Below the pieces are notes generated by a model, which did not search any database, had not been told where the DNA came from, and saw nothing but the letters and a program-made list of their open reading frames with translations. Shown here piece after piece: positions 13,545-21,780 of a DNA stretch of 64,000 nucleotides. This DNA comes from Datnioides undecimradiatus (lineage: Eukaryota; Chordata; Actinopteri; Lobotiformes; Datnioididae): assembly GCA_008933995.1 (NCBI GenBank), contig WARS01000007.1:10592623-10656622 (forward strand). The letters are read 5' to 3'. The stretch's first letter is position 1. Each line of letters starts with the position of its first letter. A program made the translations under genes and the position numbers.

Positions 13545-14262
13545 CAAACATTTTCTGCTGCTTATCTGGCCTGCAGTTATAGAGGCTACAGGCTAGGTAA
13601 GGTAGTCCAGGCGTCCCTTTCCCAGCTACATTTTCCGAATGCTCCTTGGGAGTCTGAAGGTGTTTTCAAGCCAGATGAGATATATTATCTCTCCAGCGTG
13701 TTCTGGATCTACCCCTGGATCTCCTATCAGATGGACTTGCCTTGATAACCTCCATGGAAGGTGCCCAGGAGACATCTTGATCAGTTGCCTGAACCACCCC
13801 AACTGGCTCCTATTGACTTAAAGAAGAAATGTTCATACCAAGCTCTCTCCGAATGCCTAAACTTTATATCCTTTTTCTCAGGGTGATCCCATCCGCCCTG
13901 TGTAGGAAACTTATTTTGTTATTTTCAATTATATCCACAATTTTATTTAAAACTCATGAACTGAAGTGAGCGTTAGAACACAGATCAACCAATAAATCGA
14001 AAGCTTTGCCTTCCAGCTCCAACTCCCTATTCACCGCACGGTCCAGTACCAAAACGCCCACCTTACAGCAGACGCCGCATCAGTCCACCTGTCAGTCTCA
14101 CACTTCATTTTACTCTCACTTGTGAACCAGACAGCAAGCAGCTCTCTCCCAACCTGTAGGTTGCAATCCACCATTTTCTTGCAGACAGCCATGCCCTCGG
14201 GCTTGAAAGCGCTGACTCTCATCAGTAGGGAAAATGCTGAATCAGAAGGGACAGCAAACCCA
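13545..14262 (-). mobile_element. Old 5'-truncated LINE remnant (Rex3-like)
   Basis: Read on the minus strand, the block follows the same order as the 3' third of the better preserved LINE at 27.2-29.9 kb. First comes a post-RT segment: FTSESKMKCETDRWTDAASA is recognisable within the open frame at 14031-14297, preceded by an MRVSAFK..MAV..K block. Then come the segment that reads GGAAACTTATTT on the plus strand and the AACTGGCTCCT/CATCTTGATCAG segment. It ends in a 3' end complementary to TTTTCTGCTGCTTATCTGGC. Many substitutions, frameshifts and small indels interrupt it. The RT core and endonuclease are absent, so this is a dead 5'-truncated copy. Confidence 0.75.
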
Positions 14263-16486
14263 TTAGGGGGCTTAAAAACCCTACAGTGTTCAACCACAGC
14301 GTAGCTCAGACATCACAGAAGGCAAAACGATGGAGAAATGGGATTATATTCTGAAAAATTTGCAATACCAAGAGGTACTCAGTCCAAGGCTTTTAGAAAT
14401 GATGACACCTACTATGTGAGAGGTGACACAACTTCAAACCCAAACAGAAAGTTCTGTTTCCCTCACATTACATAGAACTATTTCACTTAATTTAAAAAGA
14501 AATAAGGTATCAGCATGATCACTAATGCGATCAACTTTTGATGTTCTGAAATTCGCTCCATAGACGACTGTTTCCTTTGTGAGAGCTGGCGTAGCTCAAA
14601 AAGCCTTGAGCGGATGAATGAGTAACCGATGTTTTTCATAGTTTGCTTGTACAAAAAAACCCCACTTAATTGCTTGGGACTGTGCCAAGTATGAAGCAAG
14701 AAACTTGAGACATAAAGGCAGGGTTTTTCCCATCTTTATGGAGTTAAATCACTACATTAATCATCAGTGATGAAATGTGTTTAATTATCGTTTATTTTTA
14801 CAAATAAAATAGAAATTGTCAAAGAGATACTGTAGAGGCATCATGGTTAATTTCAACTAAAAAAGAGTGAAGAGTGTAAATTAGGACTGATTGTTTTTAT
14901 GATAATTTATGTCCTAATTTACAGTTTGAAGTTTGATGGAAGAATTGCATTTAGCATAGTTTACAGCAAACAACGACCTCTTTGTGACACTGACTCAGTT
15001 CAACCAACTTGCGGTACCAGGGAGTGGAAAGGAAATTGGAATGAGCTATTGATTTTTGTCCGTCTCTGTCAGTGAAAAACCTGCAATTAATAGCTGATAT
15101 GCTGTGTGGTGAATCATATTTTCCAACTACATTTTCATCCAATATTTGCTTGTTTTTTGTTTTTTTTAAACACTGATGGAAACATAGAGAAGTTTCCAGA
15201 TCTTTTTAATAAAAACGTAAAATAATGAGCATCGCATGCCGTAGTCTATGGAGTGAGCAGTATCCCATCGAGAGCATGCTGCTCTCATTGGTAAAGACAC
15301 TATAACTATAGTTGCTTGACTGTTTCTTGGTAGATGTCTCCCACACAGTTCAAATAAAATTCACGCTTTTGCATATGTCTTTTCATTTCGTCATTAAAAA
15401 TGGCTGAGGAGTGTGTGTGTGTGTGTGTAGTGTGTATTTGTGTTTCAGTAGTCTGCCCTTGCACATTTCTTGCAATCCACAGACATTTGTTTACGCTCTT
15501 ATGTGTCTATGTGAGCTGGTTCTCAGGGATCTATATTTGTGCGTACATGTAATTTCAATATTGAAATGCCCTCTGTGTGTGTGTGTCATTAAATATGCTC
15601 ATGTGAACATGTGTTGCATGGTCACAGCATGATGGAAGCAGCTTACTTCACAAATGTGTGTGTGTGCGTGTGTGCGCGCGTGGGTTGCCTGTGCTATATG
15701 AGTTCTGTGTGTGGTGCGGTTGCAGACGGAAAGCAGCCCCCCTTTTTGCGTCAGTGTGTGTCTGAACGTGTCTGTGTGTGGTGTGGTCAAAGGCTGAAAA
15801 GAGCCACGGTTCACATGGGAACAAATGACAGGATCTGGTTTATTGTGCCTATCTGTAAAAAGATGAAAGAAACCAAACTAGTAAAAATTAGAGCGGAGAC
15901 CTTGCCAGACCCCCCATGGAGATTTCACTGCAGTGTCAGATGGTCAGTTGATGGTCACCAGTTTTCACTCTGCACCTCTTCAACAGAGCCACCGCAGTCA
16001 CATTTGAATGCCACCACTGCTTCAGAATATGTGACATGAAGGAACTCATTATGAACCAAATTTGGGACCGGTACCAAACACTTGGGGAAATGCAGGACAA
16101 ACAAAAAACAACCAAATTACCCCCATTCAGCGCTGTTACTGCCTAAATCATGAAATGACAGTGAACTCGGTTTTGACAGGTAAATGGAAAACTGTGCACA
16201 AAACAGTTTCACGTACATTACTTAGCACAGAGATGCTAATATTACCTCTTTTGCGCCGGTCCTGTCTTTTTGTGACTCTGACGTAAACAACAAACTCAGC
16301 ATCATCCTGCCTTAAGGAAAATAATATGCAATGCTGCAAATTTACTTTACTGATAAATTTACCCATCCTTTTAAACTGTAACACACAGGGATGAAACCCA
16401 CTTATTTCACTTAAATATCCCTTTTCCTCCCTCATGTACAACAGTCTAACCTTTGTATAACCTTTGTTATACGTTTGGTTTATTAG
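14263..16486. other. Non-coding, one short microsatellite
   Basis: No gene recognised. It contains (GT)n at 15411-15428 and degenerate GT-rich patches near 15570-15780 that create spurious open frames. Confidence 0.5.
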
Positions 16487-17062
16487 TGTCACTGACAAGA
16501 CCGGCAGACTGAACCCAAATGCACGACTCAGAAGACGAGAAGTCAAAAATAAATACAGAACTCATTTTACAAAGTTGCAACAAAAAAAAAATCACTCTGA
16601 CGAGGAAGCCAATACGAAATCAAAATCACTCTTGCAAGGAAGTAACGAAATAAACCCAAACACAAAATCGCTCTTTCAAGGAAACACAAAAATAAATCTA
16701 AACACAAAATCACTCTTTCGAGGAAATAACAAACTCTAACAAAGTAACAACAAAAAGCAAAGTTCAAATGATTCAAAGAAAGACGGTGATAGCAAGAATG
16801 TGGTAGCATGGACATGGACTTGATGCTAGAACTCTCCGTAATCAGACGAGACGAACTGGCACAAGATATACACAAGAGGGTAGGGTGCACAGGTGAAAAC
16901 AATCAGGGCAGGGAAGACAGTCAGACAAGTGGGAAACACAAGAGGAAGGGCAAGCCACCTGAAACGAGAGGGAAGTTAGTTTTCAAAATAAAACAGGAAG
17001 TCACGAGACAAGACAAACACTGAAACGAAACTAAACCCTGACAACTTTACTTGACCATGACA
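16487..17062 (-). repeat. Gypsy LTR copy A (outer)
   Basis: It begins TGTCACTGACAAGAC and ends CCATGACA. Its right half is very similar to LTR B: both carry GAACTGGCACAAGA-like or AACTGGCACAAGA sequence, a CAATCAGGGC(A/G)GGGAAGACA segment, ACACAAGAGGAAGGGCAAGC and AAAATAAAAC(A/G)GGAAGTCAC. The left half is more diverged and holds four variants of an AAATCACTCTTTCGAGGAA unit. The TATA box seen in LTR B is not intact here. It abuts LTR B with no host sequence between them. Confidence 0.8.
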
Positions 17063-17621
17063 GTCGCTACTGACAAGACTGTCCTGAGAACCCAAATGCA
17101 AGACCCGTAGACCACTTAGTAAAGTTTAAGCACAATTTATTAAACAAACTATCAAACCAATAAGGAAATTCAATGTACAAAGTCATAAACAAAAATCACT
17201 CTTTCGAGGAAAAACCACACGAAACAAAAATCACTCTTTTGAGGAAAAACAAGTCTCTAGGAAAAGTAACAAATGCAAGAAATCAAAGTAACAACGAAAT
17301 TAAATCAGGAGCAGACCAACCGTAACAGGTGAGGCAGGGCAAGAACAGTGATTAAAGCGCTGGCTGTCGGACATAACAATGAACATGACAAACTGGCACA
17401 AGACAGGGGGAGACACGGACTTATATACACACAAGAGGAAATGGGGAACAGGTGGAAACAATCAGGGCGGGGAAGACAATCAGACCGGCGGAAAACACAA
17501 GAGGAAGGGCAAGCCACCTGAAATGAGAGGGAAGTTAGATCTTTCAAAATAAAACGGGAAGTCACGAGACAATACAGAAATCAACAAAAACCGGACTTGA
17601 CCTATTCACTGGGTCATGACA
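17063..17621 (-). repeat. Gypsy LTR copy B (adjacent to pol)
   Basis: This is the 3' LTR of the broken element, running to GGGTCATGACA at 17621, where the internal region starts. On the minus strand it has a CACCTGTTCCCC module, a TATA box (complement of TTATATAC at 17421-17428) and an AATAAA signal (complement of TTTATT near 17137), in U3-R-U5 order. Two copies of the AATCACTCTTT(C/T)GAGGAAAA unit lie at 17194-17250. No clear purine tract is visible directly before it on the minus strand, which is unusual for a gypsy 3' LTR. Confidence 0.85.
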
Positions 17622-17840
17622 GTAGGGACGACTAGGGACGGCTCCTAACGGACCCGGAGCTTGTGGGTGGTGCCGGAAGAAGTCGGAGATGAGCTCTGGG
17701 TCCATGATGAAACTCACCGGTACCCATGAGCGTTCCTCCGGCCCGTACCCCTCCCAGTCAACCAGAAATTTCCTGCCCCGGCCCCTGTTGTGCACCGCTA
17801 ATAATTTTTTGACTGCATACACCGGACTGCCCTCCACCAT
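17562..17840 (-). pseudogene. Gypsy pol C-terminus: chromodomain
   Basis: An open frame of about 92 codons contains PVYAVKKLLAVHNRGRGRKF, then LVDWEGYGPEERSWVP and a helix ending in FFRHHP. This is the chromodomain signature (Y/V..KIL..R...G...YLVKWKGY....WEP). In chromoviruses this domain is thought to guide integrase to chromatin marks. The frame differs from that of the integrase core upstream, so at least one frameshift separates them. The last roughly 20 codons (HDPVNRSSPVF and onward) are encoded inside LTR B, so the polyprotein end overlaps the LTR start. Confidence 0.85.
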
Positions 17841-18592
17841 CTGGGGGGTAGGGGGGATTTGGTCGGCGGCATCATCCGGCTCTTAGGGACCAGGGCAGGC
17901 GTAACCAGACTGAGGAGGGGCCGATGAGCTTGGAGATGGGAAACGGCCCCACGAACCACAGAGCCAGCTTCCTAGATTCTACCCGGAGAGGAAGGTCCTT
18001 TGTTGATAGCCAGACCTTCTGATCCGGCCAGTAGGGCGGAGCCAGGCGGAGCCAGGCGGAGCCTCCGATCGGCTGCTCTTTTTATCCGAACCGCGCTGCG
18101 CATCAGCATCCGGCGAGCGGCGGCCCAGACACGGTAGCTTCTCCAAACCAGTGCGTGTGCAGAGGGGACTGCCACCACCTTTTCAAGACCTGGGAAGAGA
18201 GGTGGTTGAAATCCAAACACGCACTGGAAAGGTGTCATATCGGTAGCCGAAGTAGGGAGGGAGTTGTGGGCGAATTCCACCCATGCCAGATTCCTGCTCC
18301 AGCTGGCGGGGTTCTGGGAGACGAGGCAGCGAAGGCATGTCTCCAACTCCTGGTTGAGGTGCTCAGCCTGACCGTTGGACTCAGGGTGGTATCCCGATGA
18401 CAGGCTGACCGTAGCTCCAATGAGTTTGCAAAACTCCTTCCAGAAACGGGACACAAACTGGGGCCCCCGGTCTGAAACAACAAAGCCATGAATGTGAAAA
18501 ACATGAGTCATCATTATTTCAGCCGTCTCCTTAGCGGACAGCAGCTTTGGCAAGGCAATGAAATGAGTCATCTTAGAAAACCTGTCTGCCAC
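17841..18592 (-). pseudogene. Gypsy integrase catalytic core and GPF region
   Basis: The main open frame (17972-18592) starts at DRFSKMTHFIALPK and carries VSDRGPQFVSRFW, with the second catalytic Asp, and HPESNGQAEHLNQELE, with the catalytic Glu. The residues just before VSDRGPQF (HGFVV) look shorter than usual, suggesting a small in-frame deletion in the core. Beyond 17972, translation in another frame gives [15 protein letters not shown], the GPF/Y motif found after the core. A short GGAGCCAGGC duplication at 18040-18063 inserts extra residues. The first catalytic Asp is encoded in the preceding fragment in a different frame. Confidence 0.88.
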
Positions 18593-18720
18593 CGTCAGGA
18601 TGGTGGTGTTTCTGTCTGAGACCGGGAGTAACGAAGTCCAGGGAGATGTCGGCCCAGGGCCGGGTGGGTACCGGAAGTGGCTGTAGCAACCCCATGTGTG
18701 CCCCGGAAGAGGTCAGATCG
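18593..18720 (-). pseudogene. Gypsy integrase N-proximal segment, shifted frame
   Basis: In the open frame spanning 18573-18896, the stretch QPLPVPTRPWADISLDFVT is the conserved linker into the integrase core, with the first catalytic Asp in LDFVT. Just downstream the frame is lost (HHHPDGG), and the core resumes in the other frame at 18592. A second shift lies upstream, next to the stop codon after VEACAI. The pair of shifts encloses this segment, so it no longer joins with its neighbours. Confidence 0.8.
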
Positions 18721-19810
18721 CACACGCCTCTACGTATTCCCGCACCTCCCGATCCATGGCGGGCCACCAGAAGCAGCTTGAGATGAACCAGATAGTACGC
18801 TTGATTCCCGGATGGCAGGTAAGGAGCGAGGTGTGAGCCAAGTGTATTATCTGTGGTTGAAGAGCCGCAGGAACGAATAAGCGGTTCCTCGGACATCCAC
18901 TATGTGGCGGGTTTGCACCGTTTGCTCGCTGTACCTCCGTTTCTATCTGCCAAGTTATCGCTCCCACCACATGGTCAGGTGGCAGAATGGGCTCAGGCTC
19001 CTTGGCAGGTGGCTCGGGATCAAACAACCGGGACAGGGCGTCTGGCTTGGCGTTCTGAGCCCCGGGTCTGTAAGAGAGAACAAACTTGAATCGATTAAAA
19101 AACAGTGACCACCTGGCTTGACGTGAATTCAGCCTTTTGGCTTTTCTGATATATTCTAGGTTTTTATGGTCTGTCCAAACTACAAATGGATGTTGAGATC
19201 CCTCGAGCCAGTGACGCCATTCCTCTAGAGCTATCTTGACCACGAGTAATTCCCTATCACCTATATCGTAGTTCCGCTCGGCTGACGTGAGTTTCTGGGT
19301 CAGGAATGCGCAAGGGTGCAGCTTGTTATCTTTCTCCGAGCGCTGTGACAGGACCGCTCCTATCCCTTCGCTGGAGGCAGCGACCTCCACAATAAACTGG
19401 CGGCTAGGATCGGGAATTGTGAGTATGGGTGCCATGGTGAAGCGTTGCTTTAAATAATTGAATGTGGCTTCGGCTTTGGTGGACCACTGAACTTTCTTAC
19501 GGCTATCCGGGACGGGCCACTGAGGCACAGCGCTGATTTTAGCCAGGTCCATCTGAATCCTCCCGGGGATTATGATGAAGCCCAGGAAGGACACAGAGTC
19601 ACTTTTTTCGGCCTTCACATAAAGCTGGTTCTCCAGCAATTTCTGGAGAACCAGGCGAACAGGTCGGACATGAGAGTCTAGATCGGGGGAGAAGATTAAA
19701 ATATCATCTATGTAGACAAACACAAAGAGGTTCAGATATTCTCGTAGTACGTCATTGATCATAGTCTGGAAGACCGCTGGCACATTTGTGAGCCCAAAGG
19801 GCATGACCAA
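18713..19810 (-). pseudogene. Gypsy RT palm/thumb, RNase H and integrase zinc region
   Basis: A 365-codon open frame. Residues 1-10 (MVMPFGLTN) and 31-42 ([10 protein letters not shown]) are RT motifs, the latter with the catalytic YIDD. A thumb with FLGFI follows. RNase H follows: [49 protein letters not shown] and KPDALSR. The family normally has Asp where VEVAAS has Ala, so the first RNase H metal ligand appears lost. The end, [20 protein letters not shown]...FWWPAM...VEACAI, is the integrase zinc-binding region, broken by a stop after the first Cys of the Cys pair. The initiator Met is not a real start; the polyprotein ran in from upstream. Confidence 0.9.
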
Positions 19811-20379
19811 ATATTCATAATGGCCGCTAGGGGTGTTAAACCCTGTCTTCCATTCATCCCCCCTCCCTGATCCGCACTAGATGATTTTGTAAATACCTTA
19901 GCCTGCTGAAGTTGGTCAAACGCGCTGGTCATGAGTGGGCGGGGGTACCGGTTCTTAATAGTGATGTTGTGTAGTGGGCTATAGTCTATGCACGGGCGCA
20001 GGGAGCCGTCCTTTTTGCCAACAAAGAAGAACCCCGCCCCGGCCGGTGATGACGACGGGCGGATACTAATCCTACTCCCGCGAGGGAGTAGATCCTCCCC
20101 TTCGGGATAGGCGCCACCTGGTATTAAATCAATGGGGCAATCGTACGGTCTGTGGGGAGGAAGGGAGGTGGCTTTCGCCTTGCTGAAGACGTCCACCAGG
20201 TCGTGGTAGCACTGCGGCACGGAGGATAGATCAGGCGGATCGGGTCCTGTGGCAAGAGCAGAATGTCGATTAGACATAGGGATAAGTGTCGCACATGGCC
20301 CCCCTTCACACTCCCCCGAGCAGTTGTCTGCCCACCCCTGCACTCTTCCCGTTACCCAGTCAGTCCTGGGATTATGTTT
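19811..20379 (-). pseudogene. Gypsy RT N-terminal part, deleted at motif A
   Basis: The frame (Met-started version 19759-20343) contains [20 protein letters not shown], then [37 protein letters not shown] and [17 protein letters not shown]. These are the segment before RT and the RT fingers. Immediately after VFTK about 20 bases are missing compared with the family pattern. The block with the first catalytic Asp of RT is lost and the frame shifts, so the downstream RT lies in another frame. A separate gap removes part of the region between [10 protein letters not shown] and IRPSSSP. Upstream, HNPRTDW-like coding extends to about 20379 and then stops abruptly at the element boundary. Confidence 0.88.
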
Positions 20380-20384
20380 ATTAG

Positions 20385-21056
20385 CTGCATTATTCTCAAT
20401 TTACATACCCTGAAAAATTAGCAATGTGAATCGAGATAAGTCCACCATTGGCTTTATTCAGTCGCCTGTCAATCATAACATTCTCTTTGCACTTGTATCT
20501 CCATTGTGGATAGAAATATTATATTGCTAAGAACATGTTGCATGATTTAAGCCACATTGCTGTGGTGCACTTTCTCAACTTAGTCATCTGAACCTAGTCA
20601 TCTGGATCTTAAATTATAAGTGAATCAAGCTGGGTAAACATGTCAGAAGCAGCAGCTCAGCTCACAGCCCCTTCAGGACGTATTGCATTCACAACAGCAT
20701 CAGAGAAACACAGATTTTTCATGTCAAACTGCTTTATTTTGTTTTTGTTTCAGTTTTAATCACTGGGTCTGTTTGTGTTGGACAGGGGGAGACCTCTGTG
20801 GATAATTTGGTTCCTTCTAAACACCTCCTGAACACTGGAGGAATGCTAACAGGGAGAACCTAACTGCAATGATATGGTGGTGAAGACAATAGCACCCATG
20901 ATCCTGTGCTACAGTAGTTATGTGTGTTTTGACTTCAAAACCAAATGCTTTAAAGCATTTTTTAGAGTTTAGCAATTTCGAAGGATGACATGGTTAAATA
21001 GAGGAATGTTTTCAGTCATCTAAGAGCATTCATTCCTTTAATTATAACAAAAGCCT
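20385..21056. other. Non-coding, no feature seen
   Basis: AT-rich unique-looking sequence between the gypsy element and the TTAA-flanked element. Confidence 0.5.
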
Positions 21057-21060
21057 TTAA

Positions 21061-21776
21061 AAGGGACATATTGTGGCAAGTGAGAGCTGTTTTAAACAGG
21101 TCCTGAATGTCTTAAAAACAAACTTTTGAAATTTTTTGAAAAAAAAAAAAAAAAAAAAATATCAGAAATTCAGCCTCTGAGGAGGGTCTGCAGTCTGCCA
21201 TTCTTTACCTATGCAGAGTTCTGAGTGGGCGGGGAGGCTATGATAATGAGGTGCTGTGCTGATTGGCTGCCTGAATGACGTATGGAGAGGCAAGGGTACA
21301 GAGTGGTGCAGTACCGCTCCCGAAGAACAGCCCGCGACTGTACGCTATAGCTACGACCCAGAAACTGATGGCGAACAGCGGAGGAAACAGTTGAACAGAA
21401 TAAAAAAGTAAAATGCAGCCACAGCCTCCTCTGGTCTTCTGGAGCTGGGACAGAATATAGGCATTTGTGTTGGTTTTTACAACCAACAACAGAGCAACTT
21501 GCATGTCTGGGTATGACCGACGACATCACGACACACCGCTAGCTTACTGCTGGAAACAGCGAACTTCACCTAGCGGGATGAACGCCCCCTCTCAGTGGTT
21601 TCACTCAGAGGCGGATGACCTAGGAGCTGGATCTGAACGGCCTGTAGGAGCCCCATTTTACCAGTAGGTGGGCTGTAGAGATGATGCAGGACTTGTCTGC
21701 TTTCCTCATTCTCTGAGTTGGTAGGTTGAGGGGGGACTAGTTTAAATATGTATTGGCAAGAAAAAATGTTTCCCCT
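21061..21776 (-). mobile_element. TTAA-flanked non-autonomous DNA transposon, Kolobok-like
   Basis: The block is bounded by TTAA on both sides (21057-21060 and 21777-21780). The ends are imperfect inverted repeats: AAGGGACATATTGTGG on the left and, reading inward from the right, AGGGGAAACATTTTTT. It is richer in CpG than its surroundings and contains a broken THAP zinc finger on the minus strand. TTAA duplications together with a THAP domain fit the Kolobok superfamily; a P-like or another THAP-bearing element is possible. At 716 bp it is far too short to encode a transposase. An A-run at 21139-21159 lies near the left end. Confidence 0.55.
21400..21529 (-). pseudogene. THAP zinc-finger remnant
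   Basis: The minus-strand frame reads PRHASCSVVGCKNQHKCLYS followed by VPAPEDQRRLWLHFTF. It matches the start of a THAP domain: a C-x4-C pair, a proline after the loop, and the invariant tryptophan. After HFTF the frame shifts, and a following piece in another frame (LFPPLFAISFW) cannot complete the finger: the distal Cys and His are not found. THAP domains bind DNA in host genes and in THAP-bearing transposases. Its position inside a TTAA-flanked element argues for transposon origin rather than a host gene exon. Confidence 0.65.
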
Positions 21777-21780
21777 TTAA

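Larger units (their letters stand above)
16487..20379 (-). mobile_element. Truncated chromovirus-type Ty3/gypsy retrotransposon
   Basis: On the minus strand the order is: segment just before RT, RT, RNase H, integrase zinc-binding region, integrase core, GPF motif, chromodomain, LTR B, LTR A. The domain order RT-RH-IN with a terminal chromodomain defines a chromovirus (the sushi-type gypsy lineage of fish is the closest I know). Gag, protease and the 5' LTR are missing: recognisable pol begins at about 20379. The coding region changes frame several times and has lost catalytic residues (see parts). The pentamer ATTAG occurs on both outer sides (16482-16486 and 20380-20384), within a 9-bp identical GTTTATTAG. 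The element cannot be autonomous. Confidence 0.92.

Noticed and set aside
18155-19108. Plus-strand open frames
   Set aside because: Antisense shadows of gypsy integrase and RT.
16487-20379. Possible domesticated gypsy-derived host gene
   Set aside because: Multiple frameshifts, lost catalytic residues and attached LTRs show an ordinary dead insertion, not a preserved gene.
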